From assembly GCA_018389105.1 (NCBI GenBank), contig JACATO010000968.1:522501-586500 (forward strand): a DNA stretch of 64,000 bases, written 5' to 3'. This DNA is from Nautilus pompilius. Its lineage: Eukaryota > Mollusca > Cephalopoda > Nautilida > Nautilidae. The position numbers and the translations under genes are program-made. Shown here one piece after another: positions 13,284 through 24,911 of this stretch. Below the pieces are notes generated by a model. It was given only the letters and a program-made list of their open reading frames with translations. It was not told the DNA's origin and ran no database searches. How positions within the stretch are numbered: position 1 is the stretch's first letter; each line of letters begins with the position of its first letter.

Positions 13284-14117
13284 CACCTTTAACTACAGTA
13301 GTATCCAAAGATCTTATTGTTCGTTAAAATGTTTCGTGATGATAAATCAAAGAAGCCAACTTCCAGTCACACTAACCCTTAGACTACCAACCGGCGATTA
13401 TTTAATACATGGAAGTCGGCAGGTTTGTGCTAATCCGGATTACCTGCTTGCCCATTCGATGGGAGACACGACAACGGAGCGTTAACGAATCCCCCGATAT
13501 TCCCACCGGAGAGAGAACTTTTTTGTGGGTAGTTTTTAAATTAAGAAAGTACTGTCGCGTTACACCGGTGATTTTCTTACAGTTTCGGTACCTGGCCGCT
13601 GGTGTCCAGGGATGGCAAAAATGATTTTCTAACCCTTTCTAAACCGTCATGTGTTTCTCGTTTTGACTCTTCAGAGCGATCGAACTGAACATATCTTATT
13701 GGTTTACTAATCGCCTGGAGAAAACGAATACGTTGCTAGCCTCCAGGAGAAATGTCATTAAACTTCCATTTTATTGCAGTATCATAATTTATAGTTTAAT
13801 AATACCCATAGTTAACTTTTGGCTTTTAAGATGAAGAAATGTATGAAGGAACATTAAAAGTGTCTAAAGTTTCAAAACAAAATATCCCGAAGAAAGAAAA
13901 AAAAATCAACAAAGAATTACATTTTAAAACCTAATCAAATTAAAAATCTACCAAGTACGAGCCGTTCTCCGGTCTTTTTCATTAATTACACTGGACAACA
14001 ATGATTTTGCCACCAGAACACTATCATGCTTACTTTGTAGTATTTCACACGCTGATTTCAAATCTGAAAGCCGTTTTGCTCTAGGACGTTAGGTTTTTTT
14101 AGTTATGGCGAGTGACT
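13281..14117. other. No gene seen
   Basis: No domain or splice-supported frame. Confidence 0.5.
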
Positions 14118-15033
14118 GATGAATGGAGGTTATTCGTAGACTAAGCCTTAAAGCTGTGCTGTCACATCACGGTAACCAAAAAACTTCGGTTCCTATAGCT
14201 CATGCAGTTCGTTTGAAAGAGGCATACGAATCGACGGAACTCCTTTTGAAAGTGACGAGTTATTCAGATCATAAATGGTAAATTTGTGGTGATCTCAAAG
14301 TTATTTCTCTCCTCCTCGGATTGCAGCTATGGTACACAAAATACGTGTGTTTCTTGTGTCTTTGGAACAGCCGTGATGATGCCAACCATTACACTCGAAA
14401 AGACCGGTCTATGTGACAGGAACCTATAGTTGGCAGGTACAATGTGCAATATAGGCCATTGGTAAACTATCAGAATGTCTACCTTCCGCCATTTCATAAC
14501 AAACTCGGCCTTATGAAGAACTCTGTCAATACCATGGATAAATACGGTGATGGCTTCAAGTACCTAAGAGAGAAGTTTGGTGCTGACAAAAGTGAAGCTA
14601 AACTCAAAGAAGGAATTTTTGTGGGGCTCGAAATTCGAGAACTCAGACATGATGACAGGTTCAAAAATAAGCTGAACCCACTGGAGTCTGCAGCATGGGA
14701 AGCATTTATTTTAGTTGTACAGAACTTTCTTGGCAGATATAGAACTTAGCACTATGCTGAGTATGTGGAAAACATGCTAATGGCGTATCAGCAAATGGGG
14801 GCCAGGACGTTTCTAAAGATGTATTTTCTGTATTCGCATCTTGATTTTTTCCAACCAATCTAGGGGCTGTCAGTGATGAGCATGGTGAAAGGTTCCACCA
14901 AGACATAAAGGTGATGCAAAGTAGATATCAGGGCAAATTCAATCCCAACATGATGGGTGATTACTGTTGGTTCCTCCGAAGGGAGACTGATACCTCACAT
15001 AAGCGAAAGAACAAGTGTCTGAAACATTTTTGA
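14118..15033 (+). pseudogene. Decayed copy of a repetitive invertebrate gene family (function unknown)
   Basis: In order: DEWRLFVD, SLKAVLSHHGNQKTSVPIAH, ICGDLKVISLLLG, YTKYVCFLCLWNSR, PPFHNKLGLMKN, NLGAVSDEHGERFHQDIK and NPNMMGDYCWFLRR. I recognise this block order from a multicopy, unnamed protein family in many invertebrate genomes, often annotated only as uncharacterised. Its spread suggests a transposon link, but I cannot name one. Lesions: frameshift near 14142, stops at 14279, 14414 and 14747, and a frameshift just before 14857. A natural stop lies at 15031-15033. The N-terminus is absent. No intron is visible, so it may be a retrocopy or an element fragment. Confidence 0.65.
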
Positions 15034-16785
15034 ACATTTGGAATGTACCTACTCTGTAAGTTAAATGCGTTCCATGTCTTCCATACTGCTTTTATCAGTC
15101 TGATCATGGCAAATATGTTTCACATTAAACATTTGAATACCAAATATCGTTGTTCAAGCTTTATACAGTTCATGTAGCATAGGTGATAATATAGCGCTAG
15201 TGGTGAAATTACCCCTCATGCATATCTCAAAAACCTGACGTCCTGGCCAAATTCTGACTCAGATTTGGAATCAGCACCCAACGTTTAGCTAAGATCACCC
15301 ACATTTTGCTCGGTGGCAGACAAACAAAAAAGGTTTAATTTTGTCGCCCAGTGTTTGTTATGCGCCATACTCTACCTGCAGTGCACCATCTTCGAGCTCG
15401 GGTATCTTCGGTATTTAGAACGCCGGAAATAACCGGACGTATTTCGTGTCTGACAGCTACCGTGTGACCCAATACAGAATTCCTCCCAATAGGCTGGGAG
15501 CGAAATAAGACGGCGCATCCATCTGGGGGGGGGGTCCCCGAGCCCCCTCTTCTTCTCCTACAGTTGTTTTTTTTTTTTTAAAAAAAGTTAACAAAGACTC
15601 TGTCATCGAGGAGATATCAGAATCCCTTTTCATGTAATTTCTTTTTATTGTCTCTAAAATCATGTTCGTGCTGGCAACTAATCAATACCTCGTTATTTAC
15701 CTGCTGGCGGTCCGCACAGTCGCCCGTCCTGCCCCCCGTCAGCTACCAATCACGCAACTACTTCAGATAATTAAAAGAAAAACCACCACCAGCAGTTTAT
15801 TGTCCAGGTACGTAAGAATTCCGCACAACACCAACGTGTTCCAGTTATTTAAAAAGAAGGGGGGGAATTAGACACTGGAAAAACACCTTTTAAATCAATT
15901 AAGCCGGACGTGACGCGGTTCGAAAGTTGGTGATAAAATCCTTATAACGACCCGCGTTGGAAGAGGGGGCGGCGGAGAACTATATAACACATATGTGGTC
16001 GCTATGGCAACGGTTAAGCCGAGATTTTTTGAACTCTTTAGCGCCACGGAATCCTTTGAGACAAACTCTGAAGCGAAGGAGAACGTCGCCAACATTAAAA
16101 AATATTGCTATTAGATGTCTGCATTATTTGATGGATACTCATTATGACTAAATAATGATTATTCCAAGTAAAAACTGCCCGCTTCATCAATACTGATTGT
16201 TTACCAAAAAAAAACAACCGTTAGTATGACCGCATGAACGGACACATAAATTATTACCATTCATTTTTTTTTACACTTAGAGATAGTAATCTATATTCCA
16301 CATTCAAAAATCAATTAATATTTGATGTAATATCTCTATTTATCGGTTCGCCTGTTTGACTTTTTTAACGCGAATTCGTCTACCAACTGGTATTTTTTTT
16401 TTAAATATATATATATAGACATTATCTCACATAGTTTGTTCATTAATTATGGAAAATTGCTGAACTTATGTCCCTAACAAAAGCTTTCCTGGTTGGTATA
16501 TATATATAACAGCAGTGATATTCGTCTCGTGGAATTTCGCGATTCTGTTCACCACATATTTACGATAAATGTCGAGATCATTGGCTGTCTGTACCCTGAC
16601 CGGCCAGTAATGCGATTGAGGGTAGATGTGGGGTTATGGCGGGATCGTGTTTCTGTCCTAGGAATAGCGCCACCTATACGTCCAAAGTATAATAATCACT
16701 CCTGAAATTGTAAATTTCGGTGATATATAATTTTATAGCATCTATTCATTAAAAATAGTAGGATTGTATATATATATATATATAC
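15034..16785. other. No gene seen
   Basis: Contains a G9 run near 15525, a T13/A7 palindrome at 15567-15586 and short TA runs. No supported frame. Confidence 0.5.
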
Positions 16786-18000
16786 ACTGGTCACAAAAAT
16801 TTAGAAAATGTAATTTTGAATCATATATTTAATCGCTCTTGTGAAAAGATACAAGGTAGTCAGAAGTTAATTAACAAAGCATTCTTTACAAAATATCAAT
16901 GAAGTAATTAGATCATAACTTTTACGAGTGGTCTACAAAATGAGTCATAATATTATTAGTATATTCAATACTGGGGTTCTGGAGAACTCTTCTTCATGGA
17001 AGACGCGAAAACATTACCGCCAATAGCTTGAGCTGCTTAGGTTTGCTATTTTAAATCATGGCAGCTCAGCGAAACTGCTGACTGACCGTCAATAAAAGTT
17101 CTTCTACACAGAAATTCAGCCGAAAAAAATGTTAAGATGCAGGAGGAAGCACATGCGGCCATCTAATAAGGAAGGACGAGATGACACAGTGCCAGAGAAG
17201 CACGCCATGCCAAGTCGAAATCCTTAAGGCTACTTATTCTGAGGGGTTTCCATGGTTGAGATTACTATGGGGTCTGACTATTTTTTCTTTTTTCTTTTTT
17301 TACAATTTTCGTGAAATCTTTCATTTCCTCACTAATCAAATCGGAAATGCTATGACAATTGTTCTCTAGATGCCACCCGTTTCACTGTAGCCTTGGAATT
17401 AAGATCTCCGAAATCATTGTTTTATATGCATCTGTCACCTTTTATCAAAATATATATATATATATATATATCACCTGTTTCCAGTTGACCCTTTTCCAGC
17501 GATTTCAGCATTTAACTGGCTAGATGAGCATTGCGGTGAAGATTGAAGAAGGGAGGTAATCCTAAACGACGAAGACTGTTTCTCACGGTTTGTCCGGTCA
17601 CCCCCGAGTCCCTCCGACAACCAGCGATTGCTGTTGAAATTCGAACCTGGGCAGCTGCGACTACTCTCTTCGGCAAAATCATCCCTTTGATCATTTCTCC
17701 CATCATGCGCATCGGTACAACGGCGGCGTCCTGCCCAGCCGGGGTTTTTCGTTGACGTCACAAGTTCGGTAATTGCTCGAAGTTCCTGGAGCCATTTTTT
17801 TAAGAAAAAGAAAGTTACCGATCATGTGACATGAACCAGCGGACCACCATTGCGTATTTCACTGCGCAGCTGGTGTCAGCTACATCGCAACCGCACATTT
17901 ATGCCAAGAACTGAGCACGGATTGAGGAATCCGCAGGTATTTTGTTGTTTTAATGAAAGATGTGTGGTGACATAGAAACATGTCATCCGGCTCATAGCCT
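16786..18000 (-). mobile_element. Decayed Tc1/mariner-type element, transposase on the minus strand
   Basis: Minus-strand fragments near 17760-17550 match the DNA-binding part of Tc1/IS630-like transposases. One frame reads NPGWAGRRRCTD (the RPRSGRPRxTT linker). A second, overlapping frame reads GCRRDSGVTGQTVRNSLRRL (second helix-turn-helix), so at least one frameshift separates them. The catalytic part is not recognisable. At 16786 a CACTGGTCACAAAAATTTAG end abuts a TA repeat and looks like a terminal inverted repeat. The partner end was not found, so the right boundary is approximate. Confidence 0.55.
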
Positions 18001-18576
18001 ACACGTGACTGGCCAGCACCTGACGACTATTACTTGTAATAATCTTAATAAAGTGTAACCTAAACGCTAATAACCCTGGACGCTTCTCCTTAGTATATAC
18101 TGTTTATTCGCTGTCAGTCTGTTACTGTGGTCGGGATATTTTGTTACTGGACTGATATAATAATTTCGGGGAAATTCGCAGGACGAAAATTCCACTCAAC
18201 CGCCATGGGGCGAGGATTAGCGGAATGGCTGCTCGTCAGGAATAACTGAGAACTGTTGACAGGACCCCCGATTCGGAAGACTGTACGTTGCTTTCGTTTG
18301 TTAGAAAAAATACAAAAAAGAAAGGAAAAAAAAACATATGGCGGAGGGGTAAGGCATTCTGGTTGATTGATGGGAGTTGTTAACTGAGCGGCGGCAAGGA
18401 GGGAGGGTCTAATAACTGAGCACGGATACACGACATCTCTTCAGGTCGCAGCCATTACGTAACGACTTACCCTGATAATTATGCTCCGATGCTGAAAATT
18501 ACAGGACTTTGGTTAATTATCGCGTAAGGGCCGTTAATTTATGTTGTGGTGAAAATAATACTGGCCAAAATATCCT

Positions 18577-18626
18577 ATTATTATTATTATTATTATTATT
18601 TTTTATTATTATTATTATTATTATTA

Positions 18627-18719
<93 letters not shown>

Positions 18720-18720
18720 G
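18577..18720. repeat. (ATT)n passing into (TTG)11
   Basis: An ATT array to about 18687 followed with no spacer by 11 perfect TTG units. The Asn/Gln-run frames on the minus strand are artefacts. Confidence 0.97.
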
Positions 18721-20544
18721 CAGAATATGTAACAGCACAAACATACAACGGAACGTTAAATGTTACATTAACCCTATATTTTCACTTCACAAAAATAATG
18801 TGACTTTTCTTTAGTAAATGTATATTTAGCATTTAGAGAATTGCGGTAAGTGATAGAAGTAATTTCCACATCAACACTTTACCCCTTATTCGAGGTCTTG
18901 TTTAACAAGCGTTATCGGCTGGCGTACAGCTGACCTAAGCATGGGAGATGACCCTGGTGGGTTAGTGTTGGGCCGCAGTTGTCTGCCAGGGAGTGAAAAG
19001 AACAATTTCTTCTCCTCCGATGCGAGCGAAAACTCACATGGAAAAAAAAGTGGGGGGAGGAGGGAATATACCAAGCCGAGCCGGTCTCCACAGAAAGCAA
19101 ACTCGACTTGAATTTTATCCGTAATTTAGAGGTTTTTTTTTAAAAAAAGATTTTGTCTCCATTTTTTTCTACGAAACGTTTAACTGCAATTATCTCCCTT
19201 ACAACATAACATTAAAATTTCTGAAAGCTGTCTGTCTGCCATTTATTGTGGTGCCTTTTAAAATACCATTTTCCATATATTAACCACTAAGAAAATGGTA
19301 TCAGAAGAGTTCAATTATATACACATATATAATATTTTTTAACGGACGGATCTTGAGATCACTTTCGTAATTTTCTATTGATGCCCCGGCTGCAAAATTA
19401 TTTGCCTGGCAAAAAAAAAAAAAACAAACAGAAAGAATGTGTCATACGAGTCTTTATCAGGGTTCCACTTCACTGGCTTCACCCTGTAATCCTGCGGTCC
19501 GCAAGAATGATCACGTGACCGTATAACGGTAAAGTTGTGGGCATTAGTCGGCGTCAACCGACCGCAGAGGAAAATTACAGGAAAAAATTCTGCCCACCCA
19601 CTTGAAAATAGTGGTGCCGATCTAAATAATCAATCTACTGTTAAAAGATTGACCTGAAAAAAATTTTCGCTATTTTAATAAATAAATCATCTCGTTGCCC
19701 TGGATCTTTTTCCCTGCAGGTTGATAACAGACGACAAATGTGCGTCCTGTGGTCACGTGCTTTTACTTTTAATAGTGAGGAATTAGGTTCATTTTGTTTA
19801 GATTGTTACAGTGGATGGCATTTCATTCGAATTTGTATATAGATCAAAACCAGGTAAAGGTTCGTGCGATTTAGACCATTAAAAATATCACCAATTAGCG
19901 AAAAAAAAAAAACTAATTTAACAAGAGTTCTTTTAAAATGTGAGATCAAATAACAAATGTAGGAGACGAGTTATTTCCCTTGTATTATTTTTCTATAAAG
20001 ATCAAAGCAGCAAAGAGTCAGCTATGTTATAAAATCGTTTTATTTTAACAATTGGACAGGGAAATAGAAATAAGTAAGTAGAATGGTGTGTAAAGATGTT
20101 GTGAACAACTCGCATTATTATCTGATGTGTCTCGTGAGTTACTTGCTCCATTAGAATTGATTATCAATACTTGCATACTGAATACGATGATTCCTCGCTG
20201 GTTTTACCTGAAATGTCTTAAGTGATTATGTTTTGCTCCAGTACTGACTGGTTCCTGTAATTGCATGTTTCAGGGAGTCTTACCATGGAATCCCCATTTA
20301 ACTAAGATCTTTCCTGAAGATTATTTTCATACAACAATAACCTAGTGTGTATCATGGTCCACAACTTTAGTTTGGTATGAAAAAACTTAATTTTTTTCCC
20401 CTTAAAGATCTGCGAGAGTTTGTTCTAAAGCCACTGCCGGATTGAGGCATTACTTCTTATTTAAGGATAGAATTTCCTTCCCATCCAGGTAAATTACCTG
20501 CATTGTATCACCTCAGATGTCTGGACTGCAATTTAGATAAATTA

Positions 20545-20640
20545 AAAACAACCCAAGGCATTTACGAGGAGTTATCTTCCCATATGGCGGTCACAGGACA
20601 TAGGACTTTAAAATCACGATGTCGGAAGGTTGGTCTCGTC
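20545..20640 (+). repeat. Dispersed repeat, copy 1
   Basis: CAAGGCATTTACGAGGAGTT then ATCTTCCCA, followed by a CAGGACATAGGACTTTAAAA stretch. It matches 23250-23345 and, faintly, 53749-53765. Confidence 0.5.
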
Positions 20641-23247
20641 CTGTGCTATTCGAAATGTTAAATTATGGACTTCTGTTTATCGGGCACCTAAAAACCACCA
20701 TTTTTGCTTCTTTATTTGGTTAGAATTAATGTTTGCTCGCATTGAGCTTAATGTAAATTTTAGGAACACACGCAGCTAGAGCCATTTACAAAGTGGCAAC
20801 AGCTCTCCTGAGTCATAAAAAGCATCCTTCCTTTCTGAGTGCCTACGATAGGTTATTGAACATTTAACTATTGCCTCCCGGTCTTCCGACTTCACGCCTG
20901 TTAATGAGAGGCTGGCTCAATTTTTTTTCTGAAACGTTTATCTGCGGACCCAATCCGCGAATTTGCTGCGAGGCTGCGCAGCTGGACACGTGACCGCCGG
21001 GCGCAAGCCAGAAGATAAAGCAGAGCAGACGAGGCCACCGTTCGATTTTCCAATATCCGGAGCGCGGAAGACGCAGACTTCTACCGAATGACAAAGCGGC
21101 GCCGTAAAGCAGCACAAATCAAGAGAGAAACTTCGTTATGTCTGGTTATCGACAAGGATGAATTTTATCATTTCTAGGAATCTCTCTCTCTCTTGATGAT
21201 TTTCTGTATAAATGTTCGTTTTTTTTTTTCAGTGATCGACAAATAGATTAATCCTAGATCCTAAAGTAGGGACCGGTTACCTTAAAACTGACATAATTTC
21301 GTTTAAAAAAAAAAAATTGCAAATGAAGGTGTGAAAACAAAAGTCATATTTTAAATATAGCATTTTTTTATGCAAATCAGAATGTCAGCCGAATTACGTT
21401 GTTTGGATGCCCGATGACTTCTCCATTCTTTTGGAAGCTAAACAGCCGGTCGATCTTGTCGGCGAGTCACTGTAAAACTTCTCAAATTATTGGCTTCAGA
21501 ACGATTCAGAAACAACTGAACAATCGCTAGGAACTGCGTCATACTACGAAACAGCGGCAAGACAAGCAGGTATAATTAGATACAGCATGAAAACTTTAAA
21601 TAATTTACATGATGATAACTGGATACTTTATAGAGGTTCAGCGTTTTATATAATATGATAAGAATGAATGTAACCCATTTTTTTTCTTCTGGATATGCGT
21701 TTTTTCGCATTTTATTTCGCATAAATTATTATTCCTTTCACTGAAAAATAAAATATAGCCACTTCCAATATTGTTTAATTTAGTAATTTATAAAGTAATT
21801 TATAGAAACATTCAATTTTATCTCTGAGACGGTTAATGGAATAATGTGTATTTCCTATACAATAAAGAAGCATCGTTGTTGAGTCAGGGAAGAACGTCGT
21901 AAAGAATATGCATGCTACTGGGTTTTTATCAGACAAATAAGCATTCAAATAATGCTATAACCCACTCCCCCCACGCAAATAGCCTCTAATTATTCTGGTA
22001 TTCTTTGCTTATAAACCATGAAGCTTTGTAATAATTTACTGTTATTTATCAGGAATCTTAAAACACCCAGACTTGTGATAATAATGGAAGTTCTCCTCTT
22101 GCACGCATTCACACCCCAAAAGAAGATATATATATATAATTGCTATGTGCTCCAAAATGTTCCGAAGATAGGCTCTCATGGCGGTTTGACCTTTACATAC
22201 CTTTTGTTTCCTAATTTCTGACGCACAAGGCTGCTGTTTTGTTAAGCCGTTTTTCTATTTCGACCCGCCGATGCACGTGTTAATTTTCTGGTATCGAGCG
22301 CTGCAAGACCGAACTATTTTTAACCTGTCGGTAGGCTCTTCGTTTTCTTTTTTTTTTTTTTTGGTGTTGTGCGGTGTTTAGGGGTATTTTTGTGAAGTTG
22401 CATATGTAAGATTGCTTAGCTGCGGAGCCGGAAGAACCGACGCCTTATGTTGGCTCTCCGCTTGGCGAGACGAAAGACAAATGCAAAGAAAATGAACCGA
22501 ACCAATTACAATGGAGATAGCGTAAGAGCGTAGCCGGCAGATATCGCTGCCTTCCGCGCAGGATGTATTCTGAAATTGCAGAATTCTTAGATGTCAGGCG
22601 CTGGGTACAGTCGGTGCCTAAAGATCATTTCATCCGCAGGAAGCATTTGACCGACTAAAAGAAGGTTTTTCAGATGGTATCTGTACGAGAAGACGAACAA
22701 GTAGACAGTAATGATCAGAAAGTCAGAGTAGAACATTTCCATAAATTTGCAGAAATCGGCTTTCTATTTTCTTATTTAGTCTAATGAACATATTCAACGA
22801 AATAATATATCTTTATCAAAAGAAACTAAACAGTTGAGCGATTGGTAAAGAACCAATCTGGTAAGCAAATGTCACGACGTGAATAGACGGTTGATATTTT
22901 TTTACTATAAAATTGCTATGCCTAACAAAGAATAAGATCTGGTAATAAAGTCTGTATTGCCTAAATTTAGATCGACTTCCTGTTCAAGATCTTCAGGTAA
23001 GTAATAAAATGTAGTTAATTTATGAAATTTAGTTTCAGAAACATTGAAAACGATAAAGGAAATTATTATGAAGATATTGTCAATTGTTAGCTACCTGTTT
23101 TACCTCTCCTATAGTCTTTCCTTTACTTTGTTAGTTTTCGTTTTTTCTATCGGCTATTAGACTGATAACGCAATAAGAGATGAGGTTAATAAGATGAAAG
23201 GTCTGTAAGTCTGGTAAATAAAGAAGATATTTAAGCAAACAGCTGTC

Positions 23248-23345
23248 AACCAAGGCATTTACGAAAGGTTATCCTCTCAAACGTATGGATATGAGAAGTC
23301 CACGTTAGTTAGTCATTCGGCAGTCACGGGTCTTTAAATGCTACA
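23248..23345 (+). repeat. Dispersed repeat, copy 2
   Basis: CAACCAAGGCATTTACGAAA then GGTTATCCTCTCA, followed by CAGTCACGGGTCTTTAAATG; same order as at 20545 with indels. Family unknown. Confidence 0.5.
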
Positions 23346-23757
23346 AAATTTTTTTGGTTGTTATCAATTTAATTAAATCTTATCAACGGAAAAAATATAA
23401 TTGCATTTCTAAACTGAAATCACTCGTGCTTATAGCGTTAAGATGAGCAAATATGAATAAGATATACAATGGCAGACAAAATTGTAAAAAATTCATGGCG
23501 ACAAGAATTTAAGAACGAATCAAACAGATTCGAAATTTTGTCACAAAAACTAAATCTTCAGAGATTACGTGTGATGAAGAGATCGAATAAGAATGAGTGT
23601 TTAGTCGTACCAGCCATAATCATCGATTACAGTCTGTCGTTTTTCTTATATATGGAGTCAGTACGACGAATGCACTGGTTTACAATATCATCCTGTCGAG
23701 TCGACTCGAATAGTTTGAAACAGTTAATCAAAATTTCTTAGTTATTTTTTTTTTTTT

Positions 23758-24909
23758 ATCTTAATATCTTTTGTGTCTCCGCTGTTCCACAGATTTTTAT
23801 GAATATCAGATCGAGGCTCTGAGCCGGCCTCCTTAGAACTATAATTTTATCCGCGAGACAATGCTTGATAATGGCAGCTAGATGTTCCGGATCGCCATCA
23901 GCCATCATGTTGAAAATCCAGTTGAGAGAGAGAGAGAGAGAGGAAGTCCTTTGGATCTGGTTCTCGTATATTGGTCAAAATGTCTAAGTAAACAAACCGA
24001 TCCATTATTCCTTGGATACAATAAACAGAACCGTCCTCTTTTGGTGAGGTGGTAGAAACAGCGCATTACCACAGTGGATTCACCCAAACCGTCGATCGTC
24101 GGTTTGGCACACTTCAGATGAACTTCTTTAACATAAATCCGACCGTCTGATCCAAACCTCTCTAAGCCTTGTTCATCGGACCAGAGCAACAATGAAGCAC
24201 ATTTCCGGGGGATCTAAGGAAGAAGGATTTCAGAAAACTGATGTCGGTTTCCCCGATTCTTCAACGAAACAAAGAAAAAGATTTATTTTTGGCAACATGC
24301 CATAAATTTTAAATCACAAGGTCATCTCTGGACAGTTTTTGCGGAGATCGGTTAGTCCTCCAAATCCTTTAGTTGTCAACGAAGGCCCTGTGCCGGTCCA
24401 TTTCGGGGAGACGCCAATGTTTTCCCGATCGGTCCGACAATTTATTTTTCTGAAGTAAGTCACTTTCACGCCGTCGATGTAGCCGCCCGTTTGTTGTTCG
24501 TTCGATAGCGACCAGCTTAACAAACTCTAAATACGAGAGCTTCTACTTTCGTAACTCCGCGACCCGAGTGCGTCTCGTTGGACCTAAAATGGCTTTCTTA
24601 CCCGTTGCATAACGATAAAAAAGCTGTGCACTAGCTTAGAGTACTTTATTGGTTGTTCGAAAGATCTACAGATATAGGCAGTTGGGGGTTGGGGTTTTTA
24701 AACTTTTGTCGACATAAAATTCCTTCATGATGTAAGAGAAAAGGAACATGCATAATATTTACTACCGACCATGTTGATGTATATGTCATTCAGAGAAAAA
24801 CAACAAGAAATTGCTTTTTTATCAGCGTAATTCTCGTGTTGGAATGTTTAATTTTCCTAGATGGCAATTTGTTTTTTCTGCCATCGTCATAAATTTTTGT
24901 CCCTCACTG
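23758..24909 (-). mobile_element. Decayed Tc1-like element, transposase on the minus strand
   Basis: The minus strand from about 24192 reads LLWSDEQGLERFGSDGR, the first catalytic block (WSDExxFxxFGSDGR), then KCAKPTIDGLGESTVV. Near 23800 it reads PAQSLDLIFIKICG, a worn form of PAQSPDLNPIENLWG in which the catalytic glutamate is lysine. The right end at 24909 reads, on the minus strand, CAGTGAGGGACAAAAATTTA, abutting a TA repeat, as expected for the 5' terminal inverted repeat. A GA run (23923-23941) interrupts the catalytic region. The left end was not found. Confidence 0.7.
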
Positions 24910-24911
24910 TA

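Larger units (their letters stand above)
18721..23757. other. No gene seen apart from the dispersed repeats
   Basis: AT-rich, with small GC-richer patches at 20940-21110 and 22440-22620. The first has a minus-strand frame with a hydrophobic stretch but no ATG. A molluscan-style TTATCTCCCTT word lies at 19190-19200. Confidence 0.5.

Noticed and set aside
20864..21115. GC-rich minus-strand frame with a hydrophobic stretch (LLCFIFWLAP)
   Set aside because: No ATG in frame and it lies past the end of the qvr-like gene.
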